Assembly (NCBI GenBank): GCA_009920875.1
Contig: RFZE01000036.1
Coordinates: 1-11,969 of the forward strand
Direction: 5' to 3'
DNA: 11,969 bases
From: Alphaproteobacteria bacterium
GTDB lineage: Bacteria > Pseudomonadota > Alphaproteobacteria > RS24
A program made the position numbers and the translations under genes. Shown one piece after another: positions 1 to 7,643 of the stretch. The notes beneath the pieces are model-generated. The model searched no databases. It was given only the letters and a program-made list of their open reading frames with translations, and was not told where the DNA came from. Each line of letters opens with the position of its first letter. Position 1 is the stretch's first letter.

Positions 1-187
1 CAATCTTTGTACCGAAACTGAGTGCCTTGATTGTTATGCGAAGTAAGAACACTTAGCGTGATGTCGGCAAAGGTAGGAACACCAGTCCCAGTGTTATTCA
101 CCTGTCCTTCTAGAGACATTCTTTCCAACCAAGTGTACATCTCTTTATACGATTCCATGTCTTCGTCTAGAATCAATGTAAGAAGCA
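1..187 (-). other. Phage-like segment: fragment of a T4-like tail/baseplate-type structural protein
   Basis: In the recG frame, about 60 residues after YDELL read LTLILDEDMESYKEMYTWL, a short linker, then ADITLSVLTSHNNQ and FRYKD at the edge. From memory, this matches the recurring pattern in a virion structural protein of T4-like myoviruses, including marine cyanophages and pelagiphages: a (L)xLxFxVDExxxNYxEIxxWL block followed by SDATLxILxSxNNxxxxxxFKD. I cannot name the exact gene. GC is about 42% over positions 1-180 against roughly 60% or more just to the right, and codons shift to AGA, CTA, TCT and GGA where the adjoining gene favours CGC and CTG. The boundary lies near 180-197. It could be an assembly or amplification chimera, or a real insertion. 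Confidence 0.5.
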
Positions 188-863
188 ACTCATCATAGGC
201 AAGGCGCGCCCGCGCCAGATGCGTCGGTTCCAGCGCCGCCATATTTTCAGGCCGATGCACCGCTTGCGCTGCATTGTGCCAATCCGGCCAATTTTGCTTT
301 TTCAGCCATTCCTCTTCCTGCCATTCGGGCAGGGCCGGAACTTGTGGCAACGCCGCCTGAATGGCTTTCATCAGCACTTTGGCCGACAACCCCGCCGTCA
401 ATGGATAAACCGGCTCGACAATCGGCAACTTATCAAACTCGGCTTGCGGCAGCATGTGGTCGGGGTGAACGATTTGCAGCTGCTCGCGAAACCGCTCAAC
501 ACGGCCGGAAACCATGCGCTTTGCGCCTTCAGGCATGGCCTTGCCCAGCCAATCCCCGCGTGCATGGAAAAACACCAGCGATAAATAGCCGGTCTCATTT
601 CCGCATAAAATGCGATAGGGCAGATTGCGCCTTCTGGGGGCTTCGTGTTTCATCACCTCGACCTCAAAAGTCGCGATGCGGCCGTCCTCAATCTCAGCCA
701 AAGACGGGCGATATTGTCGGTCAATCAGATTGCTCGGCAAATGAAACAGCAAATCGACGATTTTATCGCCGGTAAATTCGGCCAGAATTTTACCGAGCTT
801 TGGCCCAATGCCAGGCAGGGTTGTGGCGTCAGCAAACAATATATCGAGCAGTGTCGGGCGCAT
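1..863 (-). CDS. recG: ATP-dependent DNA helicase RecG, N-terminal part, running in frame into phage-like sequence
   Basis: RecG remodels stalled replication forks and branched recombination intermediates. Only the N-terminal region is present. Residues 1-227 (positions 863-183) look like RecG: an early LPGIGPKLG helix-hairpin-helix-like stretch (residues 16-24), the wedge/OB-fold region around residues 60-150, the conserved PVYPLTAGLS (151-160), and HLARARLAYDELL (215-227), which normally leads into the helicase domain. No helicase motif follows. After YDELL the frame stays open to the window edge for about 60 more residues that do not resemble RecG (see the separate entry). I chose ATG 863 because GAGAG lies just upstream and the protein then begins MRPTLLDILF, like other alphaproteobacterial RecGs. 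An in-frame ATG at 890 has no ribosome site. The gene is divergent from sdhE-mfd. RecG identity is secure; whether this ORF exists as one gene in the cell is doubtful. Confidence 0.85.
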   Translation of the reverse strand, partial: MRPTLLDILFADATTLPGIGPKLGKILAEFTGDKIVDLLFHLPSNLIDRQYRPSLAEIEDGRIATFEVEVMKHEAPRRRNLPYRILCGNETGYLSLVFFHARGDWLGKAMPEGAKRMVSGRVERFREQLQIVHPDHMLPQAEFDKLPIVEPVYPLTAGLSAKVLMKAIQAALPQVPALPEWQEEEWLKKQNWPDWHNAAQAVHRPENMAALEPTHLARARLAYDELLLTLILDEDMESYKEMYTWLERMSLEGQVNNTGTGVPTFADITLSVLTSHNNQGTQFRYKD

Positions 864-928
864 CGGTCTCTCACAGCCATGAATCGCCATTAGACTAGCA
901 CAGAAAAGGCCTTATATCAGACAGGCAT

Positions 929-950
929 CGGGCAGATGACATTCTGCCCG
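929..950. repeat. Perfect 8-bp inverted repeat in the recG/sdhE divergent promoter region
   Basis: The arms are CGGGCAGA (929-936) and TCTGCCCG (943-950), perfectly complementary around the 6-nt centre TGACAT. The repeat sits in the 119-nt space between the divergent recG and sdhE genes, and its centre contains most of the proposed sdhE -35 box. That placement would suit an operator for a dimeric regulator. No T-run follows on either strand, so a terminator role is unlikely. No regulator can be named. Confidence 0.6.
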
Positions 951-963
951 GCTCTGCTATAAC
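936..963 (+). promoter_or_regulatory. Predicted sigma-70-type promoter for sdhE-mfd
   Basis: A -35 box ATGACA (936-941, five of six matches to TTGACA) and a -10 box TATAAC (958-963, five of six to TATAAT) are separated by 16 nt. This predicts transcription start near 970, a short leader, then AGAGG at 971-975 and the sdhE ATG at 983. The -35 box overlaps the inverted repeat at 929-950, which would let a bound protein block polymerase. This is a prediction from consensus matching only. Confidence 0.5.
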
Positions 964-982
964 CCCCGTCAGAGGTTCAAAA

Positions 983-1243
983 ATGACACAAGAGCTTGAC
1001 GCTGAACGCCGCAAACTGCATTTCCGATCATGCCATCGCGGCATTAAGGAAATGGATATAATTTTCGGCAAATTTGCCGATACGGTGCTGGCTGATTTGC
1101 CGCAAGATGATTTGGCCGATTATCAGCGCATTCTCGAATTGCCCGATGACAAGCTGTTCAGCTGGGCCACGGGGCGCGAAGATGTGCCTGATGAGGTGCG
1201 CTCGCCATTGCTCGACCGTCTGTTGAGCCTGGAGCATATGTAA
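983..1243 (+). CDS. sdhE: SdhE-family FAD assembly factor (succinate dehydrogenase assembly factor 2)
   Basis: This 86-residue soluble protein belongs to the SdhE/Sdh5 family (DUF339, formerly YgfY), which promotes covalent attachment of FAD to the flavoprotein subunit of succinate dehydrogenase. The signature RGxxE is seen as RGIKE at residues 19-23, followed by MDIIFGKFAD, close to the usual ELDLLLGRFAD. The length is normal for the family. Start ATG 983 has AGAGG seven bases upstream. It lies 25 nt ahead of mfd on the same strand, and the pair is probably one transcript from the promoter at 936-963. recG diverging from sdhE-mfd is a common alphaproteobacterial arrangement. In E. coli this protein was once described as an antitoxin (CptB), but nothing here supports that role. 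Confidence 0.9.
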   Translation: MTQELDAERRKLHFRSCHRGIKEMDIIFGKFADTVLADLPQDDLADYQRILELPDDKLFSWATGREDVPDEVRSPLLDRLLSLEHM

Positions 1244-1268
1244 ACTGCCAATAAGAAAAGAGGCAGAA

Positions 1269-4200
1269 TTGATAAACGCGCAGATTGAAAAACTAATTTC
1301 GCATAAAGGCCGATTGGCCGTTGGTGGTGCGCCTGAGGGCTATCAACCTTTGGTGTTGGCCGATATGGCGCGCCTAGAGGGCGATCGTTTGGTTTATATT
1401 GCGCGCGATGCTTCCGCCGCCACGGCCATGCGCAATATGCTGGGGTTTTTCGCGCCCGATATCGCCACGCTTTATTTGCCGGCTTGGGATTGCTTGCCTT
1501 ATGATCGCCTGTCGCCGCAAGTCGCCGTCATGTCGGAGCGCATGGCAACATTGGCGCAATTGCCGCTGCTGGAAGGCACACCGCATATTCTCGTCACCAC
1601 CATATCGGCAGCGGCGCAGCGCTTGCCACCGCGTCACTTGCTGGCCGGATTGTCCATGGCTTTAAGGCCCGGCAATAATATCGATGTCGATGCTCTGACC
1701 GGCTTTTTGAGCAGTAATGGCTATAGCCGCTGTTCCACCGTTATGGAGCCCGGCGATTATGCTGTGCGCGGCGGTATTATCGATCTTTTCGCGCCCGGCA
1801 GTGAGACGCCTGTGCGGCTTGATTTATTCGGCGATACGCTGGAATCCATTCGTCCGTTTGAGCCGGAAAGCCAGCGCACCATCGGCCAGCTTAGCGAATT
1901 GACACTGACTGCCGCCGGTGAAATTCACCTCGATGAGGAGACGGTTTTGCGCTTTCGGCGCGGCTATGTGCAGGCATTTGGCACAGTAATGGATAGTGAC
2001 CCACTTTATGCCGCCATCAGTGACGGCGCACGCTACCAGGGCATGGAACATTGGTTGCCACTATTCCACGACAGTTTGGAAACTTTGTTCGACCATTGCG
2101 GTGCGGCGCTTTATATCGCCGATGACCAAACCGAAGCTGCGCTGCAAGAGCGTCACGAGCAAATTGCTGACTATTATCAAGCGCGCGAAGAGGCCATGCA
2201 GACCGACATGAAAGAAAGCGACGGGCGGCGCATCATCAAACCCTTGCCGCCAGAAGCACTCTATTTACTCAATGATGAATGGTCGAAACGGGTGGATGAC
2301 ACGCGGTGGCGCAGCATCGGCACGTTTCAGCATCCTGACGGTGAAAATCTCTCCGGTCACGCGGGTCGCAACTTTGCCGCCGAACGCAAGCAGAAAGACA
2401 TTAATCTATTTGACGCTGTGGTCACGCATATCGCGGCAGAACAGGCCGCCGGTCGCTCTGTGCTTTTGGTCGCTTCCAGCCGTGGTGCCATGGAGCGACT
2501 GGAAACGCTTTTGAACGAACACGGCGCGCCGCCGGTGCAATTTATCAATGAGTGGCAAGCACCGCAGCAAGGGCAGGGTGCCCACATCGCCATTATCGCC
2601 ATGGATAACGGATTTGCCACAGAACAACTGAGCGTGCTGACCGAGCAAGATATTCTCGGCGATCGCATGGTGCGACGCCCCGGCCGTAAGAAAGCGGAAA
2701 ACTTTCTGACTGAGGCGAGCAGTCTGACACCCGGTGACCATGTAGTGCATGTAGAGCACGGCATTGGCCGCTTTGAGGGATTGCAGACCATTGACGTCGG
2801 CGGCGCACCGCATGATTGCTTAAAGCTGATTTATCACGGCGACTCGCGACTTTTCCTGCCGGTTGAAAATATCGAATTGCTGAGCCGCTTTGGCGGCGAT
2901 GATATGACGGTGACGCTCGATAAAATCGGCGGTGTCGCTTGGCAGATGCGCAAAGCGCGGCTCAAGGAAAAAATCAAACTCATTGCAGATGAATTGATAA
3001 AAACCGCGGCAGAGCGCGCCATGCGCGACGGCGAGGTGATGACACCGGATATCGGTCTCTATGATGAATTCGCGGCACGTTTTCCGTTTGAAGAAACCGA
3101 AGATCAAATTGATGCCATTGAGGCGGTGATTGATGATTTGGCCAGCGGCCGACCGATGGACCGCCTGATTTGCGGTGATGTCGGCTTTGGTAAGACCGAA
3201 GTAGGCTTGCGCGCCGCCTTTATTGCCGCCATGTCGGGCAAGCAGGTGGCCATCGTCGCGCCAACCACGCTTTTGGCGCGCCAACACGCCAAAACTTTCA
3301 CCGAACGGTTTGCCGGTATCCCGGTCGAAATTGCCGAATTGTCCCGTTTGGTCGGCACGGCCCAGGCTGCAGACACTAAAGAGGGGCTGAAATCGGGCGC
3401 CGTCGATATTGTCATCGGCACGCATGCTTTGCTGGCAAAGACCATCGAATTCTCGCGGCTGGGGCTGGTCATCGTAGACGAAGAACAGCATTTCGGCGTG
3501 GCGCATAAGGAGCGCTTAAAAGCCTTACGCGCCGAGGTGCATATGTTAACGCTGACCGCTACGCCCATTCCTCGCACGCTGCAAATGGCATTAACCGGCG
3601 TGCGCGACCTATCGCTTATCGCGACACCGCCGGTTGACCGCCTTGCTGTGCGCACCTATGTGACGCCATTTGATGAGGTCGGTATTCGAGAGGCGCTGTT
3701 GCGTGAGAAATATCGAACCGGACAAAGCTTTATCATTGTGCCGCGCATTGCCGATTTGCCCGATATGGAAGCCTATTTGAGCGAAACCGTGCCGGAGGTG
3801 AAATATGTTACCGCGCACGGTCAAATGGCCGGTGGAGAGCTGGAAACCCGCATGAACGCCTTTTATGACGGTCAATATGATGTGCTGCTCTCAACCTCGA
3901 TTATTGAAAGCGGATTGGATATTCCCTCGGCCAACACCATTGTCATTCACCGCGCCGATATGTTTGGACTGGCGCAACTTTATCAAATGCGCGGCCGTGT
4001 TGGACGCTCTAAAACCCGCGCATACGGATATCTTACCTACAATGAAAACAATGGCTTAACGGATTCGGCTGAGAAACGGCTTAAAGTTATGCAGTCGCTC
4101 GACAGCCTTGGCGCCGGGTTCAATCTGGCTTCATATGACCTCGATTTGCGTGGGGCCGGCAATTTGGTTGGCGAAGAGCAATCGGGTCACATTAAAGAAG

Positions 4201-4721
4201 TCGGCTATGAGTTGTATCAAGCCATGTTGGAAGAAGCGGTGGCCGAGCGGCAAGGCGAGGCGGCCGAAGAAAGCTGGGCACCGCAAATTAATGTCGGCAT
4301 TTCGGTTTTGATACCGGAAGATTATGTTCCGGATTTGGATTTGCGCATGGGGCTTTATCGGCGCTTATCAAGCCTGACCGAGCGCGCCGATATTGACGCG
4401 TTTGCAGCTGAAGTGGTTGATCGCTTTGGCCCCTTACCTGAAGAAGTGCAGCACTTGCTTGCCATTCTCGCCATTAAGATAGACTGCCTCGCAGCAGGTA
4501 TCGAGAAAATCGACGCCGGACCAAAGGGCATAGCCGTGGTTTTCCGCAATCAGCTATTTGCCAACCCTGACAAATTGATTGCCCATGTCGCTGAAAATCA
4601 AACGCGCATCAAAATTCGTCCTGATCAAAGCCTGGTGTTTCGCGCCAAAGCCGAAGATGCGGATGAGCGTTTGCGAATATCCTCTTTGGTAGCAAAGCAA
4701 TTGGCTGAACTGGCCGCGTGA
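1269..4721 (+). CDS. mfd: Transcription-repair coupling factor Mfd
   Basis: Mfd is the ATP-driven translocase that pushes stalled RNA polymerase off damaged DNA and recruits UvrA for nucleotide excision repair. At 1150 residues it is full length (E. coli 1148). In order: a UvrB-like N-terminal region with the LYLPAWDCLPYDRLSP stretch; a CarD-like RNA polymerase-interaction domain starting near residue 490 (DHVVHVEHGIGRFEG); Walker A GDVGFGKTE (636-644); Walker B DEEQH (737-741); motif III TATPIPRT (763-770); motif VI QLYQMRGRVGR (903-913); and a C-terminal domain. The start is a TTG at 1269, preceded by AGAGG at 1259-1263 with 5 nt spacing. No in-frame ATG gives a better family start, so a TTG-initiated gene is the best reading. 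It is likely co-transcribed with sdhE. Its TGA stop abuts the opposing gene and lies in a hairpin. Confidence 0.97.
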   Translation: MINAQIEKLISHKGRLAVGGAPEGYQPLVLADMARLEGDRLVYIARDASAATAMRNMLGFFAPDIATLYLPAWDCLPYDRLSPQVAVMSERMATLAQLPLLEGTPHILVTTISAAAQRLPPRHLLAGLSMALRPGNNIDVDALTGFLSSNGYSRCSTVMEPGDYAVRGGIIDLFAPGSETPVRLDLFGDTLESIRPFEPESQRTIGQLSELTLTAAGEIHLDEETVLRFRRGYVQAFGTVMDSDPLYAAISDGARYQGMEHWLPLFHDSLETLFDHCGAALYIADDQTEAALQERHEQIADYYQAREEAMQTDMKESDGRRIIKPLPPEALYLLNDEWSKRVDDTRWRSIGTFQHPDGENLSGHAGRNFAAERKQKDINLFDAVVTHIAAEQAAGRSVLLVASSRGAMERLETLLNEHGAPPVQFINEWQAPQQGQGAHIAIIAMDNGFATEQLSVLTEQDILGDRMVRRPGRKKAENFLTEASSLTPGDHVVHVEHGIGRFEGLQTIDVGGAPHDCLKLIYHGDSRLFLPVENIELLSRFGGDDMTVTLDKIGGVAWQMRKARLKEKIKLIADELIKTAAERAMRDGEVMTPDIGLYDEFAARFPFEETEDQIDAIEAVIDDLASGRPMDRLICGDVGFGKTEVGLRAAFIAAMSGKQVAIVAPTTLLARQHAKTFTERFAGIPVEIAELSRLVGTAQAADTKEGLKSGAVDIVIGTHALLAKTIEFSRLGLVIVDEEQHFGVAHKERLKALRAEVHMLTLTATPIPRTLQMALTGVRDLSLIATPPVDRLAVRTYVTPFDEVGIREALLREKYRTGQSFIIVPRIADLPDMEAYLSETVPEVKYVTAHGQMAGGELETRMNAFYDGQYDVLLSTSIIESGLDIPSANTIVIHRADMFGLAQLYQMRGRVGRSKTRAYGYLTYNENNGLTDSAEKRLKVMQSLDSLGAGFNLASYDLDLRGAGNLVGEEQSGHIKEVGYELYQAMLEEAVAERQGEAAEESWAPQINVGISVLIPEDYVPDLDLRMGLYRRLSSLTERADIDAFAAEVVDRFGPLPEEVQHLLAILAIKIDCLAAGIEKIDAGPKGIAVVFRNQLFANPDKLIAHVAENQTRIKIRPDQSLVFRAKAEDADERLRISSLVAKQLAELAA

Positions 4722-4741
4722 TTATTGCACGGCCAGTTTTT
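4708..4741. terminator. Hairpin terminator spanning both stop codons of two convergent genes
   Basis: AACTGGCCG (4708-4716) is perfectly complementary to CGGCCAGTT (4730-4738), giving a 9-bp stem around a 13-nt loop. On the plus strand the right arm ends in a five-T run (4737-4741), as expected of an intrinsic terminator for mfd. On the minus strand no T-run follows, so it would be weaker in that direction. The loop contains the mfd TGA (4719-4721) and the TAA of the DsbA-like gene (complement of 4722-4724), so the terminator lies entirely within the ends of the two coding sequences. Confidence 0.65.
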
Positions 4742-5390
4742 GCCGCGCTTTTTCGATAAATCGACTGAGATATTCAGGCTCTTGCGCGCCCATCAGCAAA
4801 AACTTGCCGCCGGCGAGAAAGGCCGGCACGCCATGCACGCCCAAATCGCGTGCTGCCGCATCATCATTGCGGGTCGCCTCAATATCATTATTACCCTCAA
4901 ACAACTCCGCCAAAAGCGGCACATCCATGCCATGCAGACCGGCAATTTCCAATAAAACAGCGACATCACCAATATTGCGTCCTTGCTCAAAATGGGCAGA
5001 AAACAGGGCTTCAGCAATCATATGCTGTTGGCCGGTGCTAGCCGCCCACCGAATGAGCCGGTGCGCATTCATTGTATTGGGCGTGATTTTTATCTTTTCA
5101 AAAGCAAAATCAATATTCGTGCCTTCAGCCGCCACCTTTATGTTTTCGCGCATTTTCTTGACACCTTCTTCGCCATAGCGCTGTTTTATTTTGGCCGTCA
5201 GGTCGGCCCCTTCAGTGGGTGTGTCCGGGTAAAGCTGATAGGGACGCCACATCAAATTAATACGCACATCCGTAAGGCTTTCCAATGCCGCGTCCAACTT
5301 GCGCTTACCGATAAAGCACCATGGACAAATCACATCTGAAATCACATCCAGTTGCAGTACCGGCAGATTTTCTGTTTCAGCATTGCTCAT
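4722..5390 (-). CDS. DsbA family oxidoreductase, FrnE-like
   Basis: This 222-residue thioredoxin-fold protein is of the DsbA/FrnE type. It keeps the redox motif CPWC at residues 22-25, inside SDVICPWCFIGKRKL, and the cis-proline loop GVP at 187-189 (GVHGVPAF). The region between is the helical insertion typical of DsbA-like proteins. No signal peptide is visible, so it probably acts in the cytoplasm, as FrnE-type proteins do, rather than as a periplasmic disulfide donor. The substrate is unknown. ATG 5390 is preferred because GGGAGAAG lies immediately upstream. A longer reading from 5441 would run through the predicted promoter and add an unlikely leader. It is divergent from the SDR gene and convergent with mfd. 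Confidence 0.9.
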   Translation of the reverse strand: MSNAETENLPVLQLDVISDVICPWCFIGKRKLDAALESLTDVRINLMWRPYQLYPDTPTEGADLTAKIKQRYGEEGVKKMRENIKVAAEGTNIDFAFEKIKITPNTMNAHRLIRWAASTGQQHMIAEALFSAHFEQGRNIGDVAVLLEIAGLHGMDVPLLAELFEGNNDIEATRNDDAAARDLGVHGVPAFLAGGKFLLMGAQEPEYLSRFIEKARQKLAVQ

Positions 5391-5411
5391 ATTCTTCTCC
5401 CGCTTTGCTTT

Positions 5412-5441
5412 ATTGTGGCAAAGAAAGCAGAACAATGTCAA
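5412..5441 (-). promoter_or_regulatory. Predicted sigma-70-type promoter for the DsbA-like gene
   Basis: Read on the minus strand, a perfect -35 TTGACA (5441-5436) is followed after 18 nt by CACAAT (5417-5412), four of six matches to the -10 consensus. It would start transcription about 15 nt ahead of the ribosome-binding region of the ATG at 5390. This is a consensus match only. Confidence 0.45.
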
Positions 5442-5470
5442 AGTGCGCAGCGAAAAATTAGGAGAGAAAC

Positions 5471-6238
5471 GTGGGCGAAATTTCGACCAATACTGATTTA
5501 ACGGGCCGAACGGCGCTGGTGACCGGCGCCAGCTCAGGGCTTGGCGTGCGCTTTGCGCAAGTCCTGTCAGCGGCCGGTGCGCGTGTCATTATCACGGCGC
5601 GGCGCGAGGAAAAATTAGTCGAATTGCAAAAAGAAATTAACGCGCAGGGCGGCGCGGCGCACGCCTTTGGCTTGGATGTAACCGATTTCGACAAACTTCC
5701 GACTTTTTTCGATACGCTGCGCGAGCAGGATTTAATGCCCGATATTTTGGTCAATAATGCCGGCATGAATGTCGACAAAACGGCGCTCGACTATTCGCCG
5801 GAAGATTTTCATCAGGTCTTGGGCACAAATCTGACCGCACCGTTTTTCCTCGCCACCGAATTTGCCCGCCATCACATGGCGCAAGGTTCGGCGGCGCGTA
5901 TTATCAATATCGCTTCGGTCGGCGGCTATAATGTGTTGCCGGGTTTAACGCCTTATTGCATGTCAAAATCCGGCATTATCATGATGACGCGTGGGTTGGC
6001 ACGCGAATGGGCGCGTAGCGAAATTAATATAAACGCGATTTGTCCGGGCTATATTGAAACCGAAATAAATGATTACTGGTGGCAGACCGATGGCGGTAAA
6101 AAGCAAATAGCGAGCTGGCCGCGCCGTCGGCTGGCCGGTGAAGAAGATTTGGATGGCGCGTTGTTGCTCTTGGCCGGACCGCAAGGCAGCGGCATGACGG
6201 GCACAACCATCACGGTTGATGACGGACAATATATTTAG
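5471..6238 (+). CDS. Short-chain dehydrogenase/reductase (SDR family NAD(P)-dependent oxidoreductase)
   Basis: This 255-residue classical SDR has a Rossmann fold that reduces or oxidises a carbonyl/hydroxyl group with NAD(P). Visible motifs are the cofactor loop TGASSGLG (18-25), NNAG (95-98), catalytic Ser149 in INIASVGG, and YxxxK as Tyr162-Lys166 (YCMSK). The C-terminus TVDDGQYI is a normal SDR ending, so the protein appears complete. An Arg-Arg pair after the second strand (ITARRE) suggests a preference for NADPH. Substrate cannot be told: FabG-like or alcohol-dehydrogenase-like roles are both possible. The start is GTG 5471 with GGAGA a few bases upstream. The stop lies 8 nt before the truncated tatD, so the genes from here to about 7607 could share a transcript. 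Confidence 0.9.
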   Translation: MGEISTNTDLTGRTALVTGASSGLGVRFAQVLSAAGARVIITARREEKLVELQKEINAQGGAAHAFGLDVTDFDKLPTFFDTLREQDLMPDILVNNAGMNVDKTALDYSPEDFHQVLGTNLTAPFFLATEFARHHMAQGSAARIINIASVGGYNVLPGLTPYCMSKSGIIMMTRGLAREWARSEININAICPGYIETEINDYWWQTDGGKKQIASWPRRRLAGEEDLDGALLLLAGPQGSGMTGTTITVDDGQYI

Positions 6239-6246
6239 AGGCTGAT

Positions 6247-6816
6247 ATGCTCGCTCAGCTTGTCGCCCTGGCCGAACATGAAAAAGTAGTCGGTATTGGC
6301 GAGACCGGCCTTGATTATTTTTACGAGCACAGTCCGCGCGACGCCCAACAGCGCAATTTTCGCGCCCATATTGAAGCATGCCGCGAAAGCCGACTGCCGT
6401 TGATTGTGCACGCCCGTGATGCCGATGAAGACACGGCTGATATTCTCGAAGATGAAATGGGGAATGGCGACTATCCCGGGCTTATCCATTGCTTCACGGC
6501 CGGGCCTGATTTAGCGCGCCGCGCCCTCGATATCGGATTTTATATCTCCATAAGCGGTATTGCGACATTCAAGAATGCAACTGAGTTACGAGAGACCATT
6601 CAATCGATTCCGCTGGAACGACTTTTGGTCGAGACCGATGCGCCGTTTCTTGCCCCCGTGCCGCATCGGGGCAAGCGCAATGAGCCTTCCTTTGTCGCTG
6701 ACACGGCGGCCATGCTGGCAGATTTGAAAGGCGTTTCAACTGAAGAACTGGCGCGTATTACCAGCGATAATTTCTTTACGCTGTTCTCCAAAGCCAAGAG
6801 GCCGGTTAGCCTATGA
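6247..6816 (+). CDS. TatD-family hydrolase lacking its N-terminal ~70 residues
   Basis: TatD proteins are metal-dependent (d)nucleases/hydrolases with a TIM-barrel of about 260 residues. This ORF has only 189. It begins at the point equivalent to the middle of the normal N-terminal half and then matches well: GIGETGLDYFYEHSP with metal ligand Glu19, VHARD with His55, HCFTA with His81, and ETDAPFLAP with Asp131. The first strand carrying the HxH metal pair (normally HCHLD near residue 7) and the VGVHPH region are absent. Upstream in frame, translation meets a TGA at 6220-6222, so the missing part is not hidden there. ATG 6247 has AGAGG at 6237-6241, so the fragment can be translated, but with two of the usual ligands gone it may be inactive, in effect a pseudogene. 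It overlaps the next gene by 4 nt (ATGA). Confidence 0.85.
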   Translation: MLAQLVALAEHEKVVGIGETGLDYFYEHSPRDAQQRNFRAHIEACRESRLPLIVHARDADEDTADILEDEMGNGDYPGLIHCFTAGPDLARRALDIGFYISISGIATFKNATELRETIQSIPLERLLVETDAPFLAPVPHRGKRNEPSFVADTAAMLADLKGVSTEELARITSDNFFTLFSKAKRPVSL

Positions 6817-7607
6817 GCTTAAGCTTTCGGATTTTGGGCTGCGGCTCTTCCGGTGGTGTGCCGCGCTTGGACGGTAATTGGGGCGATTGCGACCCCGAAA
6901 ATCCGAAAAACCGACGCACGCGCTGTTCTTTGCTGGTGCAGCGCACGGGCAAAGAGGGCACGACCAATGTGCTGATTGACACCTCGCCGGATATGCGAAA
7001 CCAGTTGATTGACGCCAATGTCACTTGGCTCGACGCCATTCTTTATTCGCATGATCATGCCGACCAAACGCACGGTATTGATGATGTACGCGCCATGGTT
7101 TACGCCAAACAAAAGCGCATTGAGGTTTGGATGGACGAAGCGACATCGCAAACTCTCACCAGTCGCTTTGGATATTGTTTTGAGCAAAGCGCCGGCACAC
7201 TTTATCCGGCCATTTTGAAAGATAATCGCATCAAAACTCCCTACCAAGAGATTACGGTGGCAGGTGAGGGCGGCACCATTACAGCGACGCCATTTCGCCA
7301 AATACACGGCAATATCGACTCGCTCGGATTCCGCTTTCAAAATATTGCTTATTCAAGTGATATCAGTGATATACCCGAAGAAAGCTATCCAATGCTTGAA
7401 GGTTTGGAGTGCTGGGTTGTCGATGCGCTGAGGCGCGCCCCGCACCCGACCCATTTTCATCTTGATAAAACGCTGGCTGAAATCGAGCGGTTTAAGCCGA
7501 AGCGTGCCATTTTGACCAATCTCCATGTCGATATGGATTACGCACAATTATGCAACGAATTGCCAAAAAACATTATTCCTGCATTTGACGGCTTGGAGTT
7601 TGATTGA
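6813..7607 (+). CDS. MBL-fold metallo-hydrolase, PhnP-like
   Basis: This 264-residue metallo-beta-lactamase-fold protein resembles PhnP, the cyclic ribosyl phosphate phosphodiesterase. It shows the N-terminal LGCGSSGGVPR (8-18), CDPENPKNRRTR, the metal motif SHDHADQ with His80, His82 and Asp84, then His165 (QIHGN), Asp183 (SSDIS) and His238 (NLHVDMDY) as likely further ligands. Metal sites appear intact. No phn (C-P lyase) genes are nearby, so a phosphonate role is not supported and the substrate is unknown. In many alphaproteobacteria this gene directly follows tatD, as here. The ATG overlaps the tatD stop by 4 nt, suggesting translational coupling. Confidence 0.9.
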   Translation: MSLSFRILGCGSSGGVPRLDGNWGDCDPENPKNRRTRCSLLVQRTGKEGTTNVLIDTSPDMRNQLIDANVTWLDAILYSHDHADQTHGIDDVRAMVYAKQKRIEVWMDEATSQTLTSRFGYCFEQSAGTLYPAILKDNRIKTPYQEITVAGEGGTITATPFRQIHGNIDSLGFRFQNIAYSSDISDIPEESYPMLEGLECWVVDALRRAPHPTHFHLDKTLAEIERFKPKRAILTNLHVDMDYAQLCNELPKNIIPAFDGLEFD

Positions 7608-7643
7608 GATTTTGTTAAACATTGTGCGTGTGGTGTTGTGTTA

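Noticed and set aside
219..775. Plus-strand open frames over the recG region
   Set aside because: They are shadows of the minus-strand recG frame, which encodes recognisable RecG sequence. Their translations are low-complexity Arg/Pro/His-rich.
864..890. Longer recG start at ATG 890, adding nine residues
   Set aside because: No ribosome site precedes it, and family proteins begin at the 863 start, which has GAGAG upstream.
2820..3506. 228-codon open frame on the minus strand inside mfd
   Set aside because: It lies wholly antisense to conserved Mfd motifs (Walker A and B), has no recognisable domain, and is explained by the codon bias of the gene opposite.
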